From assembly GCA_026126165.1 (NCBI GenBank), contig JAHCJR010000023.1, positions 1-43,494 on the forward strand: a stretch of DNA of 43,494 nucleotides, given 5' to 3'. Both the position numbers and the translations under genes were made by a program. Source of the DNA: Alphaproteobacteria bacterium (GTDB lineage Bacteria > Pseudomonadota > Alphaproteobacteria > Ferrovibrionales > Ferrovibrionaceae). Below the pieces are notes generated by a model. That model did no database searches. It was not told the DNA's origin and saw only the letters and a list, made by a program, of their open reading frames with translations. How positions within the stretch are numbered: position 1 is the stretch's first letter; the number at the start of each line of letters is the position of its first letter. Shown here one piece after another: positions 8,666 through 17,980 of this stretch.

Positions 8666-8692
8666 AGTATACCTCGCCCCTCAATGTGTCAA
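8666..8692 (-). promoter_or_regulatory. Sigma-70 type promoter of the padR-like gene
   Basis: On the minus strand a perfect -35 TTGACA (8687-8692) is followed by 15 bases and TATACT (8666-8671, five of six consensus). The -10 overlaps the palindrome GTATAC, which would allow autoregulation. The expected transcription start falls at or next to the annotated ATG. Confidence 0.5.
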
Positions 8693-8789
8693 GTCCGCTG
8701 TTCAGCCTAGGATTAGTCCCAGTGGCGCGGCCGACCCGGCGTCGGCTAGACTCGGCAGCGGCGGGGGCGCCATCCGGAAACTCTGCCCG

Positions 8790-9188
8790 ATGCAACGCCT
8801 TGCCCGCCTCACCTTTCGCCTTCGCATTCTCCTTCTGCTGCCCGGTCTGCTGCTCGCCCCGGCATCGGCGGGCGCCGGCGAGGCGGACGTCGTGGATGTC
8901 AAGGTGCGCCTCGCCGGCCAGCGGCTCTACGACTTTCACGTCATGGTCCTGAGCAACGATGAGGGCGAGGCTGCTTTCGCCGACCGTTTCGAGGTGCTGA
9001 CGCGCAAGGGCGCGCTGCTCGGCGTGCTCGAACTCGAACGACCCGAAGGCGAGGAAGAGGCTCAGCCCTATCTCCGCGAGATTCGCGGCGTCGCCGTGCC
9101 GCCGGACATCACCGAAGTGATCGTCCGTGCCCGTCATCATCCGACCGGCTTTGGCGGCCAGACCATGGTCGTGCGCCTGCCCGACTGA
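8790..9188 (+). CDS. Exported hypothetical protein
   Basis: The 132-residue product begins with a signal peptide (MQRLARLTFRLRILLLLPGLLLAPASAGA, cleavage after AGA). The mature part of about 100 residues is predicted beta-rich and ends GGQTMVVRLPD. Its pattern (VDVKVRLAGQRLYDFHVMVLSNDEG, later VPPDITEVIVRARHHPTGFGG) looks like a small periplasmic immunoglobulin-like domain, but no family name can be assigned. It is divergent from the padR-like gene and stands alone. A start further upstream would destroy the signal peptide. Confidence 0.6.
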   Translation: MQRLARLTFRLRILLLLPGLLLAPASAGAGEADVVDVKVRLAGQRLYDFHVMVLSNDEGEAAFADRFEVLTRKGALLGVLELERPEGEEEAQPYLREIRGVAVPPDITEVIVRARHHPTGFGGQTMVVRLPD

Positions 9189-9393
9189 TTCAGACGGACC
9201 GACTGCCCGCAAACCGCGCAGACTGGCGAAAGACGCGGCAGGCGCCATCGCTGCTGCCTGGGCTTTGGGCTATTGTGCATCACCGGCTTTCGGCTAAGCT
9301 ACTCGCGACGGGGGCATGGCATGGTTCTTGAACCAGCGCCAAGGCTCCGTTCACATAAGTGACATGAGCTCGATCGAACAGGGGGAGGCCTGG

Positions 9394-10992
9394 ATGAAGC
9401 TCTCACGTATCCTTGCCGGCGCCATCGCGGGAACGGCGCTTGGCGCCGCCGTGCTTTTCACACCGACCACCGGGGCCCAGGCGCAGAACACGCTGCGCGT
9501 GGTCATGCATTCGGACCTCAAGATTCTCGACCCGATCTGGACGACGGCCTATATCGTCCGCAACCACGGCTACATGATCTACGACACGCTCTTCTCCATG
9601 GACGAGAAGCTCGATGTCAAGCCGCAGATGGTGGACAAGTACGAGGTCAGCGGCGACAAGCTGACCTATACCTTCACCCTGCGCGACGGCCTGAAATTCC
9701 ACGACGGTAATCCCGTCACCACGGACGATGTCATCGCCTCGCTGAGGCGCTGGGGCGCGAAGGACTCGATGGGCCAGAAGCTGCTCTCCTTCGTGAAGGA
9801 TTTCGAGAAGGTCGACGCCAAGACCTTCAAGCTGGTGCTCAAGGAACCCTATGGCCTCGTGCTGCAGTCGCTCGGCAAGCCGAGTTCCAACGTGCCCTTC
9901 ATCATGCCCAAGCGCGTGGCCGAGACCGATCCCAACACACAGATCTCCGACTTCATCGGCTCCGGCCCGTTCGTTTTCGCCAAGGACGAATGGCGCCCCG
10001 GCAACAAGACCGTCTATACCAAGTTCGCCGACTACAAGCCGCGCTCGGAACCTTCGAGCGGCCTGGCCGGCGGCAAGGTGGTGAAGGTCGATCGCGTGGA
10101 ATGGCTCTCCATGCCCGACCACCAGACGGCGGTGAATGCGCTGATCGCCGGCGAGATCGACTTCATCGAGGCGCCGCCCCATGACCTCGTTCCGGTCCTC
10201 AAGGCCGAAAAGAGCATCGAGCTGGTCACCTGGAACCCGCTCGGCAACCAGTACACGATGCGTCTCAACCACCTGCACAAGCCCTTCGACAATCCGAAGG
10301 TCCGCCAGGCGGTGACCGTCGTCCTCAACCAGGAGGACTTCCTCAAGGCGGTGGTCGGCGATCCGGACTATTACAAGGTCTGCAAGGCGATGTTCATCTG
10401 CGGCACGCCGCTCGAGAGCACCGCCGGAATGGATGGCCTCCTGGAATCGAAGTTCGACGTGGCGCGCAAGATGCTGCAGGAGGCGGGCTATGACGGCACG
10501 CCGATCGTGCTCATGCACTCCACCGACCTGCAGGTGCTCACCAACCTGGCGCCGGTTGCCAAGTCGCTGATGGAACGTGCCGGCTTCAAGGTCGACATGC
10601 AGTCCATGGACTGGCAGACCCTGGTGGCACGCCGCGCCAAGAAGGACCCGCCGACTGCCGGCGGCTGGCATGCCTTCCTCACCTCCTGGGTCTCGGCCGA
10701 CATCCTGAACCCGGTCATGGCCGGCTTCATGAACTCGGCCTGCGACAAGGCGATGTTCGGCTGGCCCTGCGACGAGCAGATGGAGAAGATCCGCGATGAC
10801 TTCTCGCGCGAGTCCGATCCGGCCAAGCAGAAGGCGCTGGCGGAAGCGGCGCAGAAGCGGGCCATGGAGGTGGTGACCCACATCCATCTCGGCCAGTGGT
10901 ATCTCGCAGGTGCCGCCCGGAAGGGCGTGGTGGCGGGGATTCCCACCGCTCCGGCCCCGGTCTTCTGGAACGTCTCCAAGACCGGCAAGTGA
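9394..10992 (+). CDS. Peptide ABC transporter substrate-binding protein
   Basis: A 532-residue SBP of family 5 (DppA/OppA-like), which captures peptides or related solutes in the periplasm. It has a Sec signal peptide (residues 1-31, ending AQA) and the typical N-terminal VVMHSDLKILDPIWTTA, YDTLFSMDE and TYTFTLRDGLKFHDG with the family signature. The ATG at 9394 is preceded by GGGGGAGG and gives the normal signal; codons from 9316 add an unlikely leader. It is the first gene of a five-protein importer locus (9394-14523) that includes both permeases and the ATPase. The 205-base gap before it holds no recognised gene. Confidence 0.93.
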   Translation: MKLSRILAGAIAGTALGAAVLFTPTTGAQAQNTLRVVMHSDLKILDPIWTTAYIVRNHGYMIYDTLFSMDEKLDVKPQMVDKYEVSGDKLTYTFTLRDGLKFHDGNPVTTDDVIASLRRWGAKDSMGQKLLSFVKDFEKVDAKTFKLVLKEPYGLVLQSLGKPSSNVPFIMPKRVAETDPNTQISDFIGSGPFVFAKDEWRPGNKTVYTKFADYKPRSEPSSGLAGGKVVKVDRVEWLSMPDHQTAVNALIAGEIDFIEAPPHDLVPVLKAEKSIELVTWNPLGNQYTMRLNHLHKPFDNPKVRQAVTVVLNQEDFLKAVVGDPDYYKVCKAMFICGTPLESTAGMDGLLESKFDVARKMLQEAGYDGTPIVLMHSTDLQVLTNLAPVAKSLMERAGFKVDMQSMDWQTLVARRAKKDPPTAGGWHAFLTSWVSADILNPVMAGFMNSACDKAMFGWPCDEQMEKIRDDFSRESDPAKQKALAEAAQKRAMEVVTHIHLGQWYLAGAARKGVVAGIPTAPAPVFWNVSKTGK

Positions 10993-11025
10993 CAAGGGCA
11001 TCAACGTCAGCCTGACGGTCGATAC

Positions 11026-11967
11026 GTGCTGACCTTTGTCGCCCGACGACTGCTCGCCACGATCCCGGTCCTCGCGATCGTGGCGATCTTCGTCTTCCTG
11101 ATGTTGCGTCTTACCCCCGGCGATCCCGCAGCGGTGATCGCCGGGGATTACGCGAACTCCCAGCAGATCGCCGAGATCCGCGCCAAGCTCGGCCTCGACG
11201 AGCCACTGGTCACGCAGTTCTTCATCTGGGCCGGCCGCGGCCTGCAGGGCGATTTCGGCGAAAGTTTCTTTTTCAAGCGCACGGTGGCGGAACTGATCCT
11301 GCAGCGGGTGGAGCCGACCCTGGCGCTGGCGGTCTGCACCATCATCCTCGCGGTCCTGATCGCGGTACCGCTCGGCGTTATCGCCGCCCATCGTCATGGC
11401 GGCTGGATCGACCGTATCGTGATGGGCTTTTCCGTCCTCGGCTTTTCGGTCCCGGTCTTCGTGGTCGGCTATCTGCTGATCTATGTTTTCGCCATCCAGC
11501 TCTCCTGGGTGCCGGTTCAGGGCTATCGCAGCCCGGCGGACGGGCTTGGCGACTTCTTCCAGCGCATCATCCTGCCAAGCTGCACCCTGGCCGTGATCTA
11601 TATCGCGCTGATCGCCCGCATCACGCGGGCCAGCGTCATCGAGGTGCTGGGCGAGGATTACATCCGCACGGCGCGGGCGAAGGGCCTGACCGAGCGGACA
11701 GTGCTGATGCGCCACGCGCTGCGCAACGCCGCCGTGCCCATCGTCACCGTGATCGGCATCGGCATCGCGCTGCTGATCGGTGGCGTGGTCGTCACCGAGA
11801 GCGTCTACAACATTCCCGGCCTCGGCCGGCTGACGGTGGACGCGGTCCTCGCGCGCGACTATCCGGTGATCCAGGCCGTGATCCTGATGTTTTCCTTCGT
11901 CTACGTGCTGATCAACCTGGCGATCGACCTCGCCTACAGCTTCTTCGATCCGAGGATACGCTATTGA
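11026..11967 (+). CDS. Peptide ABC transporter permease (DppB-like)
   Basis: The 313-residue membrane protein forms one half of the importer channel. It has the N-terminal helix LLATIPVLAIVAIFVFLMLRLTPGDPA characteristic of DppB/OppB proteins, a periplasmic region with LGLDEPLVTQFFIW, and the EAA loop EDYIRTARAKGLTERTVLMRHALRNA which contacts the ATPase. Translation starts at a GTG (11026), 33 bases after the binding-protein gene. It overlaps the next permease gene by four bases. Confidence 0.93.
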   Translation: MLTFVARRLLATIPVLAIVAIFVFLMLRLTPGDPAAVIAGDYANSQQIAEIRAKLGLDEPLVTQFFIWAGRGLQGDFGESFFFKRTVAELILQRVEPTLALAVCTIILAVLIAVPLGVIAAHRHGGWIDRIVMGFSVLGFSVPVFVVGYLLIYVFAIQLSWVPVQGYRSPADGLGDFFQRIILPSCTLAVIYIALIARITRASVIEVLGEDYIRTARAKGLTERTVLMRHALRNAAVPIVTVIGIGIALLIGGVVVTESVYNIPGLGRLTVDAVLARDYPVIQAVILMFSFVYVLINLAIDLAYSFFDPRIRY

Positions 11968-12899
11968 CCGCGCAGACTGACGAACAGGTGGACATCGCCG
12001 CCGCGGCAGCCGCGGCGGCGCGCAAGCCCGGCATCTTCCGCCGCATGGGCCGCAGCCAGAGCGTGATCATCGGCGCGGCCCTGGTCGGCGTCATGCTGCT
12101 CATCGCCATTGTAGCGCCCTGGCTCGACACGATCGATCCGGCGCAGATCGACCCCACATACCGCAATCGCAAGCCGGGCGTCGAGCGCATGATCACGCTG
12201 CCCGGCGGCGAGCAGGTGCGTCATGTCTACTGGATGGGCACCGACAGTCTCGGCCGCGACATCTACAGCCGCGTGATCTATGGCGCGCGCATCTCCATGG
12301 TGGTCGGCGTAACGGTGGCCGCCATTTCGGTGATCGTCGGACTCTTCATCGGCCTGATCTCCGGCTATATCCGCTGGCTCGACGGCGTGATCATGCGGGT
12401 GATGGACGGCCTCATGGCCATACCCGGCATCCTGCTCGCGATCGGCCTGGTCTCGCTCTGGGGCGCCGGGCTTTTCACCGTGATTCTCGCCATCGTCGTC
12501 CCCGAGATCCCGCGCGTCGTGCGCCTCGTGCGCTCGGTCGTGCTGTCCGTGCGCGAGGAGCCCTACGTCGAGGCGGCGATCTCGGTCGGCACGCCGACGC
12601 CGCTGATCCTGGTGCGGCACATCATGCCGCAGACCATGGCGCCGATCATCGTGCAGGCCACCTTCATCTGCGCCTCGGCGATCCTGGTCGAGGCGATCCT
12701 GAGCTTCCTCGGCATCGGCATTCCGCCCGAGACGCCGACCTGGGGCAACATCATGGCGGAGGGGCGCGTGCTGTTCCGCATTCATCCGCACAACATCATG
12801 TATCCCGGCGTCTTCCTCGCGGTGACGGTGCTCGCCATCAACATGCTGGGCGACGGGCTGCGCGACACGCTCGACCCGCGCATGAGCAAGAGGATCTGA
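11964..12899 (+). CDS. Peptide ABC transporter permease (DppC-like)
   Basis: The second channel subunit, 311 residues, with DppC-type layout: a cytoplasmic N-terminal tail, a first helix (SVIIGAALVGVMLLIAIVAPWL), the GTDSLGRDIYSRVIYGARISM motif that marks this subfamily, and the EAA loop EPYVEAAISVGTPTPLILVRHIMPQT. The likely start is a TTG at 11964 within TTGA, overlapping the stop of the upstream permease gene, which implies translational coupling. A rare start codon in such an overlap keeps the two subunits near equal levels. Confidence 0.92.
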   Translation: MTAQTDEQVDIAAAAAAAARKPGIFRRMGRSQSVIIGAALVGVMLLIAIVAPWLDTIDPAQIDPTYRNRKPGVERMITLPGGEQVRHVYWMGTDSLGRDIYSRVIYGARISMVVGVTVAAISVIVGLFIGLISGYIRWLDGVIMRVMDGLMAIPGILLAIGLVSLWGAGLFTVILAIVVPEIPRVVRLVRSVVLSVREEPYVEAAISVGTPTPLILVRHIMPQTMAPIIVQATFICASAILVEAILSFLGIGIPPETPTWGNIMAEGRVLFRIHPHNIMYPGVFLAVTVLAINMLGDGLRDTLDPRMSKRI

Positions 12900-12903
12900 C
12901 GCC

Positions 12904-14523
12904 GTGCAGCCCGTCCTCGACGTCCGTGACCTCAGCATCGAACTGCCGCGCGATGGCGACCGTCGCCACGCGGTCGAGAAGGTGAGCTTCACCGTCAATC
13001 CGGGCGAGATCGTCTGCCTGGTCGGCGAGAGCGGCTCGGGCAAGTCCGTCATTGCCCAGGCGGTCATGGGCCTGCTGCCGCGTGCGCTCAGGGCGGTGAA
13101 TGGCTCGATCGCCCTGGAGGGCGAAAACCTGCTGGCGGCGAGCGAGGAGCGGCTGCGCGATTTGCGCTGCACCCGCATGTCGATGATCTTCCAGGAGCCC
13201 ATGACGGCCCTCAACCCGGTCATGACCTGCGGAGACCAGATCGACGAGGTGCTGCGCACGCACACGAAGTTGGACAATGCGGAGCGGCGGCGGCGCATCG
13301 TTGAGATGCTGGCGCAGGTGAACATGCCGGATCCGGAGCGCGTCTATGCCTCCTATCCGCACCAGCTTTCCGGCGGCCAGCGCCAGCGCATCATGATCGC
13401 CATGGCATTGATCCTGGAGCCGACGCTTCTCATCGCCGACGAGCCGACGACGGCACTCGACGTGACGACGCAGGCGCAGATTCTCGAGCTGATCAAGGAG
13501 ATCCAGCGCGCGCGCGGCACGGGCGTGCTGTTCATCACCCATGATTTCGGGGTGGTGAGCGAGATCGCCGACCGCGTCGCCGTGCTGAGGCTCGGCGAAC
13601 TGGTGGAGTTCGGCGAGACCGAAACGCTGCTGCGCCGGCCGCAGCATGCCTACACGCGCATGCTCATCTCCTCCGTACCCAGCATGATCCCGCACAGCCG
13701 CCCGCGCGATCCGGACGCGCTGGTCGTACTGCGCACCGAAGGTCTCTCGAAGGTCTATGGCGGCGGCACGTTTCTGCGCAAGGGCCATGCGGTGCGGGCG
13801 GCGGAGAATGTCGATATCGAGATCCGGCGCGGCGAGGTGCTGGGCATCGTCGGCGAGAGCGGCTCGGGCAAGTCGACGGTGGCGCGCTGCATCGCCCGGC
13901 TCATCGACCCGACCGGCGGGCGCATCTATCTCGGCCAGGACGAGTTCGCGGGCCTGTCCGCCCGCCAGCTTCGCCGCCACCGGCACCGGATCCAGATCGT
14001 CTTCCAGGACCCATACCGTTCGCTCAACCCTCGGCGAACGGTCGGCGATTCCATCATCGAGGGTCCGATGAATTTCGGCATCGGCCGGGCCGAGGCTCTG
14101 CAGCGCGCCCGGGCGCTGATGGACCTTGTGCGGCTCGATCCGAATTCGCTCGACCGCTATCCGCACCAGTTTTCCGGCGGCCAGCGCCAACGCATCTGCA
14201 TCGCCCGCGCGCTGGCCATGGAGCCGGAGCTGCTCATCGCCGACGAGGCGGTTTCGGCGCTCGATGTGTCGGTGCAGGCGCAGGTGCTGCGCCTGCTCGA
14301 CGACATCCGGGAGAAACTGAAGCTCGCCATGCTTTTCATCACCCACGACCTGCGCGTCGCCGCCCAGGTCTGCGACACGGTCGCCGTGATGGAGCGCGGA
14401 CGGGTCGTCGAATATGGCGGCGTGCAGGAAATCTTCAGCAATCCGAGCCATGAATATACGAGAGCGCTGCTCGCGGCGGCGCCAGGCAAGGACTGGGATT
14501 TCGGGGCGTTCGAGGCGGCCTGA
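12904..14523 (+). CDS. Fused double ATP-binding protein of peptide ABC importer (DppD-DppF)
   Basis: The 539-residue protein has two complete ABC domains. The first has Walker A GESGSGKS (41-48), signature LSGGQRQRI and Walker B LLIADEPTTALD; the second repeats these with GESGSGKST, FSGGQRQRI and LLIADEAVSALD. Each matches the DppD and DppF halves of peptide importers, so one polypeptide supplies both ATPase sites. The second Walker B loop reads EAVSALD where EPVSALD is usual (Pro to Ala), a mild deviation. The GTG start (12904) follows the permease stop by four bases. The fused form is common in alphaproteobacterial peptide and glutathione transporters. Confidence 0.93.
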   Translation: MQPVLDVRDLSIELPRDGDRRHAVEKVSFTVNPGEIVCLVGESGSGKSVIAQAVMGLLPRALRAVNGSIALEGENLLAASEERLRDLRCTRMSMIFQEPMTALNPVMTCGDQIDEVLRTHTKLDNAERRRRIVEMLAQVNMPDPERVYASYPHQLSGGQRQRIMIAMALILEPTLLIADEPTTALDVTTQAQILELIKEIQRARGTGVLFITHDFGVVSEIADRVAVLRLGELVEFGETETLLRRPQHAYTRMLISSVPSMIPHSRPRDPDALVVLRTEGLSKVYGGGTFLRKGHAVRAAENVDIEIRRGEVLGIVGESGSGKSTVARCIARLIDPTGGRIYLGQDEFAGLSARQLRRHRHRIQIVFQDPYRSLNPRRTVGDSIIEGPMNFGIGRAEALQRARALMDLVRLDPNSLDRYPHQFSGGQRQRICIARALAMEPELLIADEAVSALDVSVQAQVLRLLDDIREKLKLAMLFITHDLRVAAQVCDTVAVMERGRVVEYGGVQEIFSNPSHEYTRALLAAAPGKDWDFGAFEAA

Positions 14524-14534
14524 ACGGGCTGGCT

Positions 14535-15062
14535 TCAGCCGGCGAAGAAGCCGACCAGCAGCCGGTCCACCGTCTCGCCATCCGCCGAGAGCGGCAGCGA
14601 CAGCCTCTCATAGCGACCGCCGCGGTCGGCCGCGAGTTCATATTGACCGCTGTCATAGATCGGCCGCTTCTCCGCCGCCGCGCGGCTCGGGCCGGCCAGA
14701 ATCCAGTCGTGCGACATTCGGTGCGGCGTCTCGTCCACGTAGCGACCGGTCGGGTCCTGCGGCCTCAGCCCCTCGCGTGCCCGCACGATGCCGGTGCCGA
14801 CCAGGCGATAGAGGAAGCGGCCCGAGCCCGGCTCGCGGCCCAGCATCATCAGGTTGGGCAGGATGTCCGGGCCGATCGCCGCGGGATCGATATCGGCCCG
14901 GCGCGGCAGCGGCCTGCCCGCGCACAGGCCCTGCCAGTAGCCGAGCAGGCGGCGCAGGCCGGGATGCCAGTGCACCAGTTCGGTCGGCGCACCGGGTATG
15001 CCGCTCAGCCGCTGGACCAGCGGCGCGGCAGGATCGATGGCGGGCATCGGCAGCGGATCCAT
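14535..15062 (-). CDS. PAS domain protein (DUF1457/PAS_5 type)
   Basis: The 175-residue protein has the features of the alphaproteobacterial PAS_5 family (formerly DUF1457): HWHPGLRRLLGYWQGLCAGRPLPRRADIDP at the start, PNLMMLGREP and FLYRLVGTGI in the middle, and a final LPLSADGETVDRLLVGF strand. These stand-alone PAS proteins have no output domain and their ligand is unknown. The gene starts three bases after the D-aminoacylase-like gene, so both share a transcript, and it ends 11 bases from the convergent ATPase gene. A sensor or accessory role for the peptide locus is only inference. Confidence 0.78.
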   Translation of the reverse strand: MDPLPMPAIDPAAPLVQRLSGIPGAPTELVHWHPGLRRLLGYWQGLCAGRPLPRRADIDPAAIGPDILPNLMMLGREPGSGRFLYRLVGTGIVRAREGLRPQDPTGRYVDETPHRMSHDWILAGPSRAAAEKRPIYDSGQYELAADRGGRYERLSLPLSADGETVDRLLVGFFAG

Positions 15063-15065
15063 GAC

Positions 15066-16544
15066 TCAGTCCCTCGCCGCTTCCTGTTGCAGCTCCTGGC
15101 GCAGCAGCGCGCGTCCCGGCCGGCGCCCCGTCGCATGGCCGGCCTGCCAGACGATCTCGCCGTTCACCAGGACACTCTCGATGCCGGCGGATTGCCGGGT
15201 CGGATGCTCGAACGTGGCCTGGTCGGCGATCGTCGCATGGTCGAAGATCACGATGTCGGCATAGGCGCCTTCCCGGATCTCGCCGCGGCCGGCGAGGCCG
15301 AAGTTGCGCGCGGAAAGCCCGCTCATGCGATGGACCGCTTCCTCCAGGCTGAACAGGCCGAGATCGCGGGCATAATGGCCGAGCACGCGAGGGAAGGTCC
15401 CCCACAGGCGGGGATGCGGATGCTGGTCGCCCGGAATGCCGTCCGAGCCGATCATCGCCGCCGGAAACTGCAGCACGCGCCGCACATCCGCCTCGTCCAT
15501 CATGAAATAGATGGCGCCGGCCGGCAGCAGGCGCTCGACCGCGTCTTCCGGGCTGCACCGGAATTCCCGCGCCACCTCGTCGAGGTAGCGGGCGGTGAAT
15601 TCCGGATGCGGCGTCGACCAGGTGATCAGAACGCGTTCGGCCCGCGTGACCATCTCCTTGCGCAGGATGGTGGAGCCGGCGGTGTAGGGATAGACATCGA
15701 GGCTGATCTTCTGTTCGCGCATCGCCCGCTCGAACAGCGGCAGCGTCTCGCGCGTGCGGCCGAAATTGGCGCGGCCGGAGCATTTGTGATGCGAGATCAC
15801 CACCGGCGCCCCCGCGTGGCGCCCGATGCGGAATGCCTCCTCCAGTGCCTCGACGATGTGATCGCCTTCGTCGCGGATATGGGCGGTATAGACCGCGCCG
15901 GCCGGACCGAGGGGTTCGGCGATCTCGGCCACCTCCTCGCCCTTCGCCGCCATGGCCGGAGGATAGAACAGCCCGCTCGACATGCCGATCGCGCCATCCT
16001 CCAGCGCGGTTCCGAGGCGCTCGCGCATGCGGCGGATCTCGGCCGCGCTGGCCGGACGGTCCAGGTCCTCGCCCATCGTGTCCATGCGCAGGGTGGAATG
16101 GCCGATCAGGAAGGCGGCGTTCACCGCCGGCGCCGCCGCCCGCACCTTCTCCACATACTCCGCCAGCCGGTCGGAAAGGGCCTGCGGCCGTTTGAAAACG
16201 AGGCCGAGCACGGACGGCGGCGCGCGGTCGATCAGGATCGGCGCGGCGCTGACGCCGCAATTGCCGGTGATGACCGTGGTGACGCCCTGGCTCACCTTCA
16301 TGCTCATGTCCGGCGTGTCGATCAGGGCCGCGTCGTCATGGGTATGCACGTCGATGAAGCCCGGGGCGACCATGCGCCCGGTGGCGTCGATTTCCGTTCG
16401 GCCGGACAGCGTGCCCGGCGCGCCGAGCGCGGCGATCCGCGCACCGCGCACCGCGATGTCGGCGGCGCGGCGCGGCGCGCCGGTGCCGTCGATGACCGTG
16501 CCGTTCCTGATCACCAGGTCCGCCTGGTCCGGCGTCCCGTCCAT
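15066..16544 (-). CDS. N-acyl-D-amino acid deacylase / D-aminoacylase family amidohydrolase
   Basis: A 492-residue amidohydrolase. Zinc-site features of the D-aminoacylase group are visible: DVHTHDD after the VIRNGTVIDGTG strand, the Cys of TGNCGVSAAP, the AHIRDEGD segment and the ISHHKCSG motif. The family releases D-amino acids from N-acyl-D-amino acids, acting in the cytoplasm. The ATG at 16544 matches family N-termini; codons to 16616 are in frame but unlikely. Divergent from the M20 deacylase gene (gap 16545-16654) and close to a peptide importer, it probably processes imported D-residue compounds. Dihydropyrimidinase-like activity is less likely given the NCG motif. Confidence 0.85.
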   Translation of the reverse strand: MDGTPDQADLVIRNGTVIDGTGAPRRAADIAVRGARIAALGAPGTLSGRTEIDATGRMVAPGFIDVHTHDDAALIDTPDMSMKVSQGVTTVITGNCGVSAAPILIDRAPPSVLGLVFKRPQALSDRLAEYVEKVRAAAPAVNAAFLIGHSTLRMDTMGEDLDRPASAAEIRRMRERLGTALEDGAIGMSSGLFYPPAMAAKGEEVAEIAEPLGPAGAVYTAHIRDEGDHIVEALEEAFRIGRHAGAPVVISHHKCSGRANFGRTRETLPLFERAMREQKISLDVYPYTAGSTILRKEMVTRAERVLITWSTPHPEFTARYLDEVAREFRCSPEDAVERLLPAGAIYFMMDEADVRRVLQFPAAMIGSDGIPGDQHPHPRLWGTFPRVLGHYARDLGLFSLEEAVHRMSGLSARNFGLAGRGEIREGAYADIVIFDHATIADQATFEHPTRQSAGIESVLVNGEIVWQAGHATGRRPGRALLRQELQQEAARD

Positions 16545-16654
16545 ATCCAGCCCCCGTCGTTTTCCGGGGCAAGAGACTATCGCCGTTGCGGGCCTTCGCC
16601 AATCTTCTTCACGCATTTCCCGGCACGCAATGTTAAGCTTAACGGCGGCGGTAA

Positions 16655-17959
16655 ATGGCGCGGGGATTTGAGGAAATGCTGGACCGGCAACTGGCGCTCG
16701 ACATCATGAAATCGGTCGATCAAGGCTTCGACGAGCAGGTCGAGCTGACTGCCGAACTGGTGAAACATCCCTCGCTGCGCGGGGCGGAGCACACGGCGCA
16801 GGACTTCGTCGCCGCTGCCATGCGCGAGCGGGGCCTGGCGGTCGATCGCTGGCAGGTCCGCGTCGAGGATATCGCGCACCTGCCGGGTTTCTCTCCGGTC
16901 GCGGTGAGCTACGAGAATGCCTTCAATGTCGTCGGCGCCCACCGCGCGGGCAATGCGAAAGGCCGCAGCCTGATCCTCAACGGCCATATCGACGTGGTGC
17001 CGGTCGGGCCGCTGGACATGTGGAAGCGCCCGCCCTTCGAACCCTGGCGGGAGGGCGACTGGCTCTATGGCCGGGGCAGCGGCGACATGAAGGCGGGGAT
17101 AGCCGGGATGCTGCACGCGCTGGATGCGCTGAGGCGGCTTGGCTTCCGGCCGGCGGCGGATGTCTATTTCCAGTCGGTCGTCGAGGAGGAATGCACGGGC
17201 AATGGCGCCCTCGCCTGTCTCGCCCGCGGCTACCGCGCCGAGGCGGCGCTGATCCCTGAGCCGATGTGGAACCAGATGATCCGTGCCCAGGTCGGCGTCA
17301 TGTGGTTCCAGGTGCATGTGCGCGGACTGCCCGTGCATGTGCGCGAGGCCGGCAACGGCGCCAATGCCATCGAGGCGTCGTTCGGGCTGATGCAGGCGCT
17401 GCACCGGCTCGAGGAACGCTGGAACCTGGAATGTCGGCAGCATCCGCATTTCCGGCATGTGGAACACCCGATCAACCTGAATGTCGGCCGCATCGAGGGC
17501 GGCGACTGGCCTTCCTCGGTGCCGGCATGGTGCACCTTCGACGTGCGCGTCGCCATGACGCCGGGCAAGGACCTGGCGGAGGCGCGCCGCGAGATCGAGG
17601 CCTGCATCCGCGATGCCGCGCGCGAGAACCGCTTCCTCGCCAACTTCCCGCCGGAGGTGAGCTATCACGGCTTCCAGGCGGAGGGATACGTGCTGAGCGG
17701 CGGCGAGGAGGCGGAGGCGGTGCTGCGAACGACGCATGCTCTGGCCTTCGATGGCGCGCCGCTTGAGGAATGCGCCACAACCGGCACCACGGACGCGCGC
17801 TTCTTCGGCCTCTATGCCGGCATCCCGGCGCTGGTCTATGGACCGACCGCCGACAGCATCCACGGCTTCGACGAGCGGGTCGACCTCGAAGCCGTGCGCC
17901 GCATCACGCAGTCCATGGCACTGTTCATGGCGGACTGGTGCGGGCTGGAGAAGATCTGA
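16655..17959 (+). CDS. M20 family deacylase (ArgE/DapE-like)
   Basis: The 434-residue protein is a two-zinc M20 hydrolase. Key residues are in LNGHIDVVPVGP (His and Asp), YGRGSGDMKAG (bridging Asp), VVEEECTGNG (catalytic and metal Glu) and a final YGPTADSIHGFDE with the last His ligand. Such enzymes cleave N-acyl groups or dipeptides. It reads as ArgE/DapE family deacylase rather than a biosynthetic ArgE because arginine genes are absent and the neighbours are peptide import and amidohydrolase genes. The ATG at 16655 was taken; an ATG at 16676 right after GAGGAA is also possible. Confidence 0.88.
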   Translation: MARGFEEMLDRQLALDIMKSVDQGFDEQVELTAELVKHPSLRGAEHTAQDFVAAAMRERGLAVDRWQVRVEDIAHLPGFSPVAVSYENAFNVVGAHRAGNAKGRSLILNGHIDVVPVGPLDMWKRPPFEPWREGDWLYGRGSGDMKAGIAGMLHALDALRRLGFRPAADVYFQSVVEEECTGNGALACLARGYRAEAALIPEPMWNQMIRAQVGVMWFQVHVRGLPVHVREAGNGANAIEASFGLMQALHRLEERWNLECRQHPHFRHVEHPINLNVGRIEGGDWPSSVPAWCTFDVRVAMTPGKDLAEARREIEACIRDAARENRFLANFPPEVSYHGFQAEGYVLSGGEEAEAVLRTTHALAFDGAPLEECATTGTTDARFFGLYAGIPALVYGPTADSIHGFDERVDLEAVRRITQSMALFMADWCGLEKI

Positions 17960-17980
17960 CAAAGTATTCAGGGAACGGAC

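Noticed and set aside
9316..9332. Sigma-54 promoter before the peptide-binding protein gene
   Set aside because: ATGGCATGGTTCTTGAA resembles the -24 element, but the -12 reads GA instead of GC and no enhancer-binding gene is nearby.
14525..14540. Terminator hairpin between the convergent ATPase and PAS genes
   Set aside because: GGCTG-GCTT-CAGCC is only a 5-bp stem without a T-run on either strand.
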